Origin: Paenibacillus sp. NFR01
GTDB taxonomy: Bacteria; Bacillota; Bacilli; Paenibacillales; Paenibacillaceae
Assembly (NCBI RefSeq): GCF_900111565.1
Contig: NZ_FOIK01000003.1
Location: 124,001 to 188,000 of the forward strand
Direction: 5' to 3'
DNA length: 64,000 nucleotides
The translations under genes and the position numbers were made by a program. Each line of letters begins with the position of its first letter. The first letter of the stretch is position 1. The notes beneath the pieces are model-generated. The model made no database searches, was not told where the DNA came from, and saw nothing but the letters and a program-made list of their open reading frames with translations. Positions 1 to 7,589 of the stretch are shown in pieces.

Positions 1-2
1 GC

Positions 3-824
3 CACATACTTCAGAGAGCGACAATTATCCTTACAGACGAATCGGTTGTCAGTTCGCGCTTTTGGGAGTTGTTTAAGACCCATGAAGCAACTTCGTTTGC
101 TGCTGTCCCATATTTATACCAGATGCTATACAGATTGAAGTTTGAACAAATGGAATTACCCTCGCTTCGCTCGTTCACGCAAGCAGGTGGTAGACTTGCC
201 CAAAATTTAGCGGAATATTTTTATCAAGCGGCAAAAAAGAAGAACTGCAAATTTACGATGATGTATGGACAGACAGAGGCAACAGCCAGAATTAGTTATG
301 TGCCTTTTGACAAGTTGCCCGAAAAAATGGGAAGTATTGGAATTGCCATACCTGATGGGAAAATAATGCTGAATGAACAAACATCTGAATTAATTTATAT
401 AGGCCCAAATGTCATGTTGGGTTACGCCGAAACTAGGAAAGATCTGACAAAAGGGGATATTCTGAAAGGGAGCCTTCAAACCGGCGATATTGGACGAATT
501 GATGAGGACGGGTATTTCTGGCTCGAAGGAAGGATAAAGCGATTTATCAAGCTGTATGGATTAAGAATGAATCTTGATGATCTCGAACGCTACATCAATA
601 CGGAGTTTTCAATGCCTGTTGCATGCGTAGGGAGTGATGATATCCTTTCCGTTATTATAGAAGGGGAGGAAAACGTTGAACTCAAGGATAGTGTTCGGAA
701 AAAACTAAAAGAACGTTATCGGATTCACCATCTGAACATCAATATAGTATTCAAGGACACCTTCCCTTTATTAGAAAATGGAAAGATTGATTATGGGAAG
801 TTGAATAAAGAGGGCCAAATATGA
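3..824 (+). CDS. AMP-forming acyl ligase (partial, 5' end outside the window)
   Basis: The frame is open to the left edge, so only the C-terminal ~270 residues are present. They carry adenylate-forming hallmarks: MMYGQTEA (the YGxTE motif), then GDIGRIDEDGYFWLEGR and the hinge after it, and a terminal NGKIDYGKL holding the family's catalytic lysine. Such enzymes activate a carboxylic acid as an acyl-AMP and pass it to CoA or a carrier protein. The stop overlaps the next start (ATGA), so it is translationally coupled to a LuxE-like and a LuxC-like gene. From this I infer that it supplies activated acyl groups for reduction to an aldehyde. The acyl substrate cannot be read from the sequence. 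The block is clearly more AT-rich than the DNA after 3.3 kb. Confidence 0.85.
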   Translation, partial: HILQRATIILTDESVVSSRFWELFKTHEATSFAAVPYLYQMLYRLKFEQMELPSLRSFTQAGGRLAQNLAEYFYQAAKKKNCKFTMMYGQTEATARISYVPFDKLPEKMGSIGIAIPDGKIMLNEQTSELIYIGPNVMLGYAETRKDLTKGDILKGSLQTGDIGRIDEDGYFWLEGRIKRFIKLYGLRMNLDDLERYINTEFSMPVACVGSDDILSVIIEGEENVELKDSVRKKLKERYRIHHLNINIVFKDTFPLLENGKIDYGKLNKEGQI

Positions 825-1891
825 TCGATCAAATTCTTTCTTCCGAGAACCCCTACAAATTGTCCCGTGATGTCAAAGAATTCATGTTGCTAAAAGAATT
901 ACGTGAATTAACCGATTTTCATTATCGACAATGCCTGCCTTACCAAAGGATTCTTGATAAGACATCCGCAAAGATCGAAGTTAATGAATTAACCGAACTT
1001 CCATTTTTGCCGGTTCAATTGTTTAAAATGTTGGATTTGTTTTCGATGCCTGAAGAAGAACGCTTTAAGATTCTGAATTCCAGCGGGACTACAGGTCAGC
1101 AGGTATCTCGAATTCATATTGATAAATTGACTTCGGAAATGCAGACCAAAGCGTTGAATTTAATAGTGCGTAGTTACTTGGGGAAAAAAAGGCTTCCTAT
1201 GATCATTGCCGATACTAATTTATTGAAAAATCGTTCTCAATTCAGCGCGCGCCTAGCGGGCACAATTGGTTTTTCGCAATTTGGGCATCATCATCTTTAT
1301 TTATTTGACGAGGATATGAAGCTTAAAGAGGCAGAACTTTTGGAATTTCTTCAGAAGTATAAGGGTGAAAAAATATTCATATTCGGATTCACTTATATAA
1401 TTTGGGAATTTTTATTGAACAACTTTAAGCGTTCTAACCGTATTCTTGATTTAGAAGGAAGCATACTGATTCATGGAGGAGGATGGAAAAAGCTCCAAAA
1501 CCAGGCTGTATCCGATGGTATGTTTAGAGATTTGCTTAAGGAGCAGTTCAATATTTCCCAGGTCTATGATTATTACGGAATGGTAGAGCAAGTCGGATCG
1601 ATTTACATGCAGTGCGAACACGGGCATTTGCATACTCCTGACTTTGCGGATATCCTCATTCGCGATGAAGAAACCCTGAAGCCTGTTCCATACGGAACAG
1701 AAGGATTAATTCAAGTTTTAAGCATTCTTCCAAGAAGTTATCCGGGCCACAGCCTGCTTACTGAAGATAGAGGCACAATTCTCGGAGAAGACGATTGCGA
1801 ATGCGGCCGTAAAGGGAAGTATTTCATTGTTCATGGCAGACTTCCGAAAGCAGAAGCAAGAGGCTGTAGTGACACGTTTACGTTAACGTAA
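821..1891 (+). CDS. LuxE/PaaK-family acyl-protein synthetase-like
   Basis: The 356-residue protein resembles LuxE, the acyl-protein synthetase subunit of fatty acid reductase. A phosphate-binding-like loop NSSGTTGQ lies near residue 87, and EQVGSIYMQCEHGHLHTPDF and ILPRSYPGHSLLTED follow towards the C-terminus. LuxE proteins activate fatty acids and hold them as a thioester for reduction by LuxC. The start overlaps the upstream ligase stop by 4 nt, and the LuxC-like gene follows after a short gap, so the three form one operon. No luciferase (luxAB) is visible, so light production is not implied. An aldehyde-forming step in lipid, glycan or natural-product synthesis is more likely. Confidence 0.82.
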   Translation: MIDQILSSENPYKLSRDVKEFMLLKELRELTDFHYRQCLPYQRILDKTSAKIEVNELTELPFLPVQLFKMLDLFSMPEEERFKILNSSGTTGQQVSRIHIDKLTSEMQTKALNLIVRSYLGKKRLPMIIADTNLLKNRSQFSARLAGTIGFSQFGHHHLYLFDEDMKLKEAELLEFLQKYKGEKIFIFGFTYIIWEFLLNNFKRSNRILDLEGSILIHGGGWKKLQNQAVSDGMFRDLLKEQFNISQVYDYYGMVEQVGSIYMQCEHGHLHTPDFADILIRDEETLKPVPYGTEGLIQVLSILPRSYPGHSLLTEDRGTILGEDDCECGRKGKYFIVHGRLPKAEARGCSDTFTLT

Positions 1892-1908
1892 TTGTGGGGA
1901 GGGGAAAC

Positions 1909-3135
1909 ATGCAAATAATCATACCTAAGAAACTGCAAGATTCGGAATGGAGAGCGCAAATAAATAAAGTGGCAAATCGTTCGAACTCCATTCCTTTTGA
2001 TGCAACTACGGTTAAATTCCTAGAGGCATTGTCTAAAAGTATCTTATTGGACAGAACAATGCGGGCATACCCGGAATTAATGGCTACGGCCCATTGGCTT
2101 CGGAAGAGTCACATTATGGAACTTCAAAAAAGATTTGAACAGTTTGGGATAAGCCGACATTTGCGGCCAAGAGGAACCGTTATTCATTTTGCTCCTGCAA
2201 ATGTTGATTCCATTTTTGTGTATTCGTGGATCCTTTCGATGTTAACCGGCAATAAGAATATTGTTCGTCTGTCACGGAGAAACAACCCGCAAACCGAAAT
2301 TTTATTTGATAAAATTAACGCTTTGCTGGAACAAGAACTATTTGTTGAAATTGCAGATAGAACGCTTTTAGTGAGATATAACCATGAAGAGGAATATACC
2401 CAAGCTCTTTCGGATATTTGCCAACTTCGAGTAATTTGGGGTGGAGACCAATCTGTTAGATCAATACGTGCGTGTTCTCTGCCGCCAAGTGCTGTGGAGC
2501 TTGTTTTCCCAAACCGTTATTCTAAGGCGATTATTCAGGCTTCAAGCGTAAATGAATTAGAGGATGCAGCCCTTGATGATTTGTCCAAAAAGTTTTATAA
2601 CGACGCATTGTGGTTTGGCCAAATGGCATGCTCTTCACCCCGCGAAGTTTATTGGATTGGCGAGTCGGAAGAAGTAGAAATGGCAAAGGCGAAATTTTGG
2701 GAATTTGTTGACCGAACAATCGATAAAGAAGGCTACAAGAATGAAACCTATATGAATGTGCTTCGGTTAACAACAGCTGATTTTTTGGCAGCTCAAGATT
2801 ATTCCGATCATGTGTTTACTGAGGGCGCTCATAAGACTGTGCGAGTAGGAATGAATGCTATTCATGGGGAATATAACACCGTTCATTGCGGTGGCGGATT
2901 ATTTTTAGAGTATCAGATTCATCATATAAATGAACTCACTGAAGCAATTAATGAAAGCGTTCAGACCTTAAGTTATTTTGGAATATCAAAAGATCAACTT
3001 GTCGATTTTATGAATCAATTGCCGCATGGTGGCGTTGACCGAATTGTTCCCTTTGGACAAGCACTGCATTTCGACTCGGTGTGGGATGGATACGATCTCC
3101 TCGTGTATCTTACAAGAGAAGTCATCATCAATTAA
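1909..3135 (+). CDS. LuxC-like acyl-CoA/acyl-protein reductase
   Basis: The protein of ~408 residues matches the LuxC family of NADPH-dependent acyl reductases, relatives of aldehyde dehydrogenase. VIHFAPANVDSIFVYSWIL and GNKNIVRLSRRN resemble the cofactor-binding region, and FGQMACSSPREVYW contains the expected catalytic cysteine. The ATG at 1909 is chosen because GGAGGGG lies 4-6 nt upstream; a GTG at 1894 lies before that site. With the LuxE-like and ligase genes it would reduce an acyl group to a fatty aldehyde. It is the last gene of the AT-rich block and is followed by a strong terminator. Confidence 0.82.
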   Translation: MQIIIPKKLQDSEWRAQINKVANRSNSIPFDATTVKFLEALSKSILLDRTMRAYPELMATAHWLRKSHIMELQKRFEQFGISRHLRPRGTVIHFAPANVDSIFVYSWILSMLTGNKNIVRLSRRNNPQTEILFDKINALLEQELFVEIADRTLLVRYNHEEEYTQALSDICQLRVIWGGDQSVRSIRACSLPPSAVELVFPNRYSKAIIQASSVNELEDAALDDLSKKFYNDALWFGQMACSSPREVYWIGESEEVEMAKAKFWEFVDRTIDKEGYKNETYMNVLRLTTADFLAAQDYSDHVFTEGAHKTVRVGMNAIHGEYNTVHCGGGLFLEYQIHHINELTEAINESVQTLSYFGISKDQLVDFMNQLPHGGVDRIVPFGQALHFDSVWDGYDLLVYLTREVIIN

Positions 3136-3187
3136 AGGTGAGAACAAGAAAATGAAGAACGCCCTTAGGTGTTTGTTCGTATGAAAC

Positions 3188-3227
3188 CATCGCTTGGCAT
3201 TAGTGCCGGGCGGTGTTTTTTATTTTT
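3188..3227 (+). terminator. Rho-independent terminator of the lux-like operon
   Basis: A 12-bp stem (CATCGCTTGGCA with TGCCGGGCGGTG, three G-U pairs) and a 3-nt loop are followed by a run of T. It lies about 50 bp after the LuxC-like stop and separates the AT-rich block from the NAD operon. Confidence 0.85.
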
Positions 3228-3250
3228 CCTAAAATTAGGCGGATGCCCCC

Positions 3251-3315
3251 TTGCATTCCTTAAGCACATCTGATATCTTGTTAGTAACAAATTAATAATA
3301 TCAATAAGTTACTAA
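3251..3315 (+). promoter_or_regulatory. Promoter and candidate operator of the NAD/ADP-ribose operon
   Basis: A SigA-like promoter can be read as TTGCAT (3251-3256), 17 bp, TATCTT (3274-3279). Overlapping its downstream edge is a perfect 6+1+6 palindrome, TTGTTAGTAACAA (3278-3290). A second site, GTTACTAA (3308-3315), is the exact reverse complement of TTAGTAAC (3281-3288). This placement suits a repressor. The Nudix/NrtR-type protein encoded in the same operon is the obvious candidate, which is an inference. Confidence 0.6.
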
Positions 3316-3339
3316 GTTGGAAAAGCGGAGGGATACACC

Positions 3340-4020
3340 ATGAAGAAAGTTGCGGGCAGCTGGAATAGGTTCGAGCTGGTGTGGCTGTTTCTGTTTACTG
3401 CGATTGCCATTATATTTACGGTCGTTTCCAAGGATTCTCTGTTGGGTTTTACGGTCTTTATTACCGGCGTTCTGTGCGTGGTGCTTACGGCAAAAGGAAA
3501 GCTGATCAGTTATGTGTTTGGCATGTATAACACCTTCGGGTATGCCTATATCGCTTATGTTAATGGCTTGAATGGCGAATTGATGCTTAATCTGCTGTTT
3601 TTTGTTCCGATGAACGTGATCGGCTTTTATATGTGGCGGCGGAATATGGAAGGCGGCAAGCTGGCGATGCGCCAGATGAAGGTACGAGACATGCTGCTCG
3701 TCGGAGCGGTGTGCGTCGCCGGTTCGGTGCTGCTGGGATTCGGTCTGTCGTTCATAAAAGGGCAAAACTCGCCTTACATTGATGCGATTACAACGGTGTT
3801 GTCCATTGTTGCGACGCTTCTGATGGTCACCCGCTTCAAAGAACAGTGGCTCCTCTACATTGTCCTCAATATGTTCACGGTGCTGCTGTGGGTGATCCGG
3901 ACGGCGGAGGGCAGCGGTGAAGGTCCGATGATGATCGTGATGTGGAGCGCATATCTGATGAACGCAGTCTACGGTTACTATAACTGGAATAAGGGTGCGA
4001 AGGAGGCGGCATTGGCATGA
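3340..4020 (+). CDS. pnuC: PnuC-family nicotinamide riboside transporter
   Basis: The 226-residue membrane protein has about seven hydrophobic segments. It carries PnuC-like sequence such as YVFGMYNTFGYAYIAY, NLLFFVPMNVIGFYMWRR and the C-terminal MWSAYLMNAVYGYYNW. PnuC proteins carry out facilitated uptake of nicotinamide riboside, with intracellular phosphorylation as the trap. The ATG has a GGAGGG site upstream. Its stop overlaps the start of nadR (ATGA), which encodes the kinase that would trap the substrate; this neighbour strongly supports the substrate assignment. It is the first gene of a five-gene operon ending at 7330. Confidence 0.93.
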   Translation: MKKVAGSWNRFELVWLFLFTAIAIIFTVVSKDSLLGFTVFITGVLCVVLTAKGKLISYVFGMYNTFGYAYIAYVNGLNGELMLNLLFFVPMNVIGFYMWRRNMEGGKLAMRQMKVRDMLLVGAVCVAGSVLLGFGLSFIKGQNSPYIDAITTVLSIVATLLMVTRFKEQWLLYIVLNMFTVLLWVIRTAEGSGEGPMMIVMWSAYLMNAVYGYYNWNKGAKEAALA

Positions 4021-5027
4021 AAAAGCTTGGATTAACGCTCGGCAAATTCGCCCCGCTGCATAAAGGGCATCAGTTCATGTTTGAGACGGCCCTGCGGGAA
4101 GTCGACGAACTGATTGTTGTCATCTATGAAACGACCGTGTCGCCGATTCCGCTGCATGTCCGGGCGAACTGGATCCGTAGGCTCTATCCGACGGTTCGGG
4201 TCATCGAAGCCTGGGACGGTCCGGACGGATATTCCGATGACAGGGAGCATGAAATCCGGGAAGAGCAATATATTCTGGGATTGCTTCAAGGGGAGCAAGT
4301 GACCCACTTTTATTCGAGCGAGTTCTATGGCAAGCATATGAGCATCGCGCTGGGCGCCGTTGACCGACGGGTGGATGAAGCACGTCAGCAGGTGCCGATA
4401 TCGGCGACGATGGTCCGTTCCGATCCGCATAAATACCGGGATTATGTCAGTGATCTCGTGTACCGTGATCTGATCACCAAAGTGGTGTTTGTGGGCGCGA
4501 TGTCCACCGGCAAATCCACGATTACCGAGGCCTTGGCCCAGCGCTACCGGACAACGTTTGCTTCGGAATACGGGAGGGATTATTGGACCGAGCATCAGGT
4601 GGACCGGCGTATCGGCCTAGAGGCCTTCGATGAAATCGCCGTGGGCCATATCGAGCGGGAAGAGCGGGCGCTGCTGGAGGCGGACCGGTATCTTTTTGTC
4701 GATACGAATGCGATAACGACGTATATGTACGCCTTGGATTACCACGGACGCGCGCCGGAGCTGCTGACCCGGCTCGCGCTGGAGAATGCGCAGCGGTATG
4801 ATTTGTTTTTCCTGTGCGAGGACGATATTCCATATGACGATACCTGGGACCGCAGCGGCGATCAGAAGCGGCAGGTGTTCCACAAGCAGATTATTGCCGA
4901 CCTCAAGGCCCGGCGAATTCCCTACATTACGCTGCGGGGATCGCTGGAGGAGCGCATGAACAAGGTCGATAAGGTACTGGCGACATTTAAACCCTATAGT
5001 AATTATTTTGGCGAGCTGTGCAAATAA
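4017..5027 (+). CDS. nadR: Bifunctional NMN adenylyltransferase / ribosylnicotinamide kinase
   Basis: Two domains are visible in 336 residues. The N-terminal nucleotidyltransferase half has LGKFAPLHKGHQ (HxGH at 15-18) and ISATMVRSDP (about 128-137). The C-terminal kinase half has a P-loop GAMSTGKST (160-168). The kinase phosphorylates nicotinamide riboside to NMN, and the adenylyltransferase converts NMN to NAD. The N-terminal helix-turn-helix of enterobacterial NadR is absent, so this form is enzymatic only. Regulation may instead come from the Nudix/NrtR-like protein encoded next. The gene is coupled to pnuC by a 4-nt overlap. Confidence 0.93.
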   Translation: MKKLGLTLGKFAPLHKGHQFMFETALREVDELIVVIYETTVSPIPLHVRANWIRRLYPTVRVIEAWDGPDGYSDDREHEIREEQYILGLLQGEQVTHFYSSEFYGKHMSIALGAVDRRVDEARQQVPISATMVRSDPHKYRDYVSDLVYRDLITKVVFVGAMSTGKSTITEALAQRYRTTFASEYGRDYWTEHQVDRRIGLEAFDEIAVGHIEREERALLEADRYLFVDTNAITTYMYALDYHGRAPELLTRLALENAQRYDLFFLCEDDIPYDDTWDRSGDQKRQVFHKQIIADLKARRIPYITLRGSLEERMNKVDKVLATFKPYSNYFGELCK

Positions 5028-5043
5028 GGAGGAGGGCAAACCC

Positions 5044-5934
5044 ATGGGTATGGTGGATCGTGAAGGATTGACAGAAAGCGAATTTTTGGCGCAATACCGG
5101 GCAGGTGATTACGAGCGGCCTTCGGTGGCGACGGATATGGTGATTTTCACCGTGACGAGTACGGAGGAGGGCAACTACCGCAAGCTTCCGGAAAAAGAAC
5201 TGCGCATCCTGCTCATCCGCCGGGGCGGGCACCCCTACTTGGGCAAATGGGCGCTGCCGGGCGGCTTCGTCCGGCCGGATGAGAACGCGGATCAGGCTGC
5301 CGCGCGTGAGCTTCAGGAAGAGACCGGCGTAAGCGACGTGTATTTGGAGCAGTTGCATACTTTCACCGACGTAGGGCGGGACCCCCGCACCTGGGTTATG
5401 AGCTGCAGCTACATGGCTTTGATCGACAGCAGCCGGTTTCGGCTGGAGGCCGGGGACGATGCCGACGATGCGGCCTGGTTTAAGGTGAGCTACCGGCTGC
5501 TGCGGGAGCAGAAAGAGCTGCTGGAGGAAGGGTATGTCCGAACATGGACCTACGAACTGAAGCTTAGCGCCGAGGGGGAAGAGCTGACGGCGGTGATCAA
5601 CCGGACGGTGACGGCCAAGCCGACCTCCAGGTCTCTTGAATACACCATCGTAGAGAATAACGGCCTGGCGTTTGATCACGGAAAAATCATCGCCTGCGCC
5701 ATCGAGCGCCTGCGCGGACAGACGAATGACAGCGATATTGCGCTGCATCTGATGCCGAAGCTGTTTACGTTGACGGAATTGCAGCAGGTATACGAAGTGA
5801 TTCTGGACAAAGAGCTGCTGAAGGCGGCCTTCCGGCGCAAGGTCGCCGAGTTGGTCGCAGAGACCGACCATTATACGGAGAATGCGGGACATCGCCCTTC
5901 CCGCTTATATCGGAGGAACTGGGGGGAAGCCTGA
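5044..5934 (+). CDS. Nudix domain protein with NrtR-like C-terminal winged helix
   Basis: AAGGAGG just after the nadR stop supports the ATG at 5044 (a second ATG lies at 5050). The Nudix box is complete: G74, E80, then REL-QEETGV at 88-96, fitting Gx5Ex7REUxEExGU. The C-terminal third (LHLMPKLFTLTELQQVYE onward, ending in SRLYRRN) resembles the winged-helix domain of NrtR regulators, which sense ADP-ribose and repress NAD genes. Many NrtR proteins have lost the catalytic box. Here it is intact, so the protein may hydrolyse ADP-ribose, regulate the operon, or do both. Its place between nadR and two ADP-ribose enzymes fits either role. Confidence 0.82.
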   Translation: MGMVDREGLTESEFLAQYRAGDYERPSVATDMVIFTVTSTEEGNYRKLPEKELRILLIRRGGHPYLGKWALPGGFVRPDENADQAAARELQEETGVSDVYLEQLHTFTDVGRDPRTWVMSCSYMALIDSSRFRLEAGDDADDAAWFKVSYRLLREQKELLEEGYVRTWTYELKLSAEGEELTAVINRTVTAKPTSRSLEYTIVENNGLAFDHGKIIACAIERLRGQTNDSDIALHLMPKLFTLTELQQVYEVILDKELLKAAFRRKVAELVAETDHYTENAGHRPSRLYRRNWGEA

Positions 5935-6491
5935 TGATCTACACGATCGAAGAGCTGAGAAAAGCGCATCTCGCAGGAAAGTCGTTTAAATATTTATTTT
6001 TCTGGGGTCATACGCCGCCGAAGGACGGAAGCGTAAGCAAAAGCTGCTTTAGCCAGTGGTGGCCGAGCCGCTTTACCGTAGAGGGAACCGAATATTCTTG
6101 CGCCGAGCAGTTTATGATGGCCGAGAAGGCCCGGCTGTTCGGGGACGAAACGATGCTGGAAGCGATCTTGAAGACTCATGATCCGAAAGCCATGAAAGCC
6201 TTCGGGCGTGCAGTAAGCCGCTTCGACAAGGAAGTATGGGACAGCCAATGTTATGACATCGTCAAAAGAGGCAGCGTGGCTAAATTTTCGCAAAACCCGG
6301 CGCTTGGCGAATATCTGAGATCGACCGGCAATCGTATTCTCGTCGAGGCCAGTCCGCGGGACCGGATTTGGGGGATCGGGATGGGCGAGTCAAACCCCGA
6401 TGCGGAGAACCCCATGAAATGGCGCGGGAAAAATTTGCTTGGATTTGCGCTGACGGAAGCGCGGGATATTCTTAACGCGACATCCTTATAA
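5934..6491 (+). CDS. NADAR family protein (YbiA-like)
   Basis: The 185-residue protein matches the NADAR fold: YLFFWGHTPPKDG, SCFSQWWPSRFTVEG, YSCAEQFMMAEKARLFGD, and the C-terminal LVEASPRDRIWGIGM with NLLGFALTEARD. YbiA-like members are N-glycosidases, and some NADAR proteins are reported to remove ADP-ribose from guanine in DNA. The start shares one base with the upstream stop (TGATG), so coupling is tight. Next to PARG and NAD salvage genes, the most natural role is cleavage of an ADP-ribose N-glycosidic bond. Use in riboflavin-intermediate turnover, as for E. coli YbiA, is the alternative. Confidence 0.88.
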   Translation: MIYTIEELRKAHLAGKSFKYLFFWGHTPPKDGSVSKSCFSQWWPSRFTVEGTEYSCAEQFMMAEKARLFGDETMLEAILKTHDPKAMKAFGRAVSRFDKEVWDSQCYDIVKRGSVAKFSQNPALGEYLRSTGNRILVEASPRDRIWGIGMGESNPDAENPMKWRGKNLLGFALTEARDILNATSL

Positions 6492-6508
6492 AGAGAGGGG
6501 AATTTCAA

Positions 6509-7330
6509 ATGAACCGGAAAGAAATTGCCGAAGACACCGTGAAGATTCAGCGGCAAGGTTTCTATGATTATAAAGAAAGCCGAAAGGAGTTTGCGGCGCT
6601 GCAGAAGCATTCGGAGGATCACAGCGAGCTGATTACGCCGGCGCAAGGCGCAGATTTGGTCCGTAATCTCGCCGGACTGCCCCGGCAGCCGCAGACCGCT
6701 GCCTGCACCGTGGGCACCGAAGCTACAGTAAAGGCTATTCTCGATTTCGCACTGGCCGGGAAGGAGCGGGTCGGCGTCCTCAACTTCGCCAGCGCCAAAA
6801 ACCCGGGCGGCGGCTTCCTGAACGGAGCGATGGCCCAGGAGGAGAGCCTGGCCGCCTCCAGCGGATTATATGATACGCAGCTGCGTCATGAGGGTTACTA
6901 TCAGGCAAACCGGGCCAACCCGTCGATGATGTATACCGATCATGCGATTTATTCGCCGGATGTGGTGTTTTTCCGCAATGAGCGGTTTGAGTTGATCCCT
7001 CAGCCCGTCACCGCCTCGGTCTTGACGCTGCCTGCCGTTAACTATGGCCAGGTCCAGCTTAAGGGGGAATCCACAAGACAAGCCGAGCGGGTCATGAAGG
7101 ACCGGATGCGGCTGGCGCTGGCGATCTTTGCGCACAAAGGCGACAAGAACCTGATTCTGGGCGCATACGGCTGCGGCGTATTCCGCAACGATCCCGTAAA
7201 GGTCGCGAGATGGTGGCGGGAGCTGCTGCAGGACGAAGGCCTGGGCATGTTGTTCTCGGAGATCCGGTTTGCGGTGCTCGATACCTCGAAAGACGGCAAG
7301 TGTATCAAAGCCTTTCAGCGGACGTTCTAA
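6509..7330 (+). CDS. Bacterial-type poly(ADP-ribose) glycohydrolase (macrodomain, DUF2263/TIGR02452)
   Basis: The signature is at residues 100-112, GGGFLNGAMAQEE, which fits the GGG-x(6-8)-QEE motif of PARG with its catalytic glutamate pair. NFASAKNPGGG before it and LGAYGCGVFRNDP after it are the nucleotide-binding parts of the macrodomain fold. The length (273 residues) is normal for the bacterial type. Such enzymes remove ADP-ribose chains or units from proteins. It is the last gene of the pnuC-nadR-Nudix-NADAR operon and has its own AGAGGGG ribosome binding site. No terminator is obvious after it. Confidence 0.9.
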   Translation: MNRKEIAEDTVKIQRQGFYDYKESRKEFAALQKHSEDHSELITPAQGADLVRNLAGLPRQPQTAACTVGTEATVKAILDFALAGKERVGVLNFASAKNPGGGFLNGAMAQEESLAASSGLYDTQLRHEGYYQANRANPSMMYTDHAIYSPDVVFFRNERFELIPQPVTASVLTLPAVNYGQVQLKGESTRQAERVMKDRMRLALAIFAHKGDKNLILGAYGCGVFRNDPVKVARWWRELLQDEGLGMLFSEIRFAVLDTSKDGKCIKAFQRTF

Positions 7331-7589
7331 CCATCCTGTTCCTATAAAAAGAAACTATTAGCCCGGTATTCGCAGCCTTAAACCGCCGATGTCTTTATGC
7401 AAACGCTGACAAGAGGCCGATTGGCGTTCCCCTACGGCATTCTTCCGATGAACTGGCGATTGGGGCATGGAAGGGTATGGGCTGTGTCTTGTACTCTTCT
7501 TTGGCTATCACTTATTCGTATAACCGGAACCGCACTTTAGCGTGCTATAGTACATGTACCCAATACGAACGAATAAGGAGATTATGCCA

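Noticed and set aside
7331..7589. S-box or T-box riboswitch before the MetE-like gene
   Set aside because: The conserved core motifs of neither class could be found by eye.
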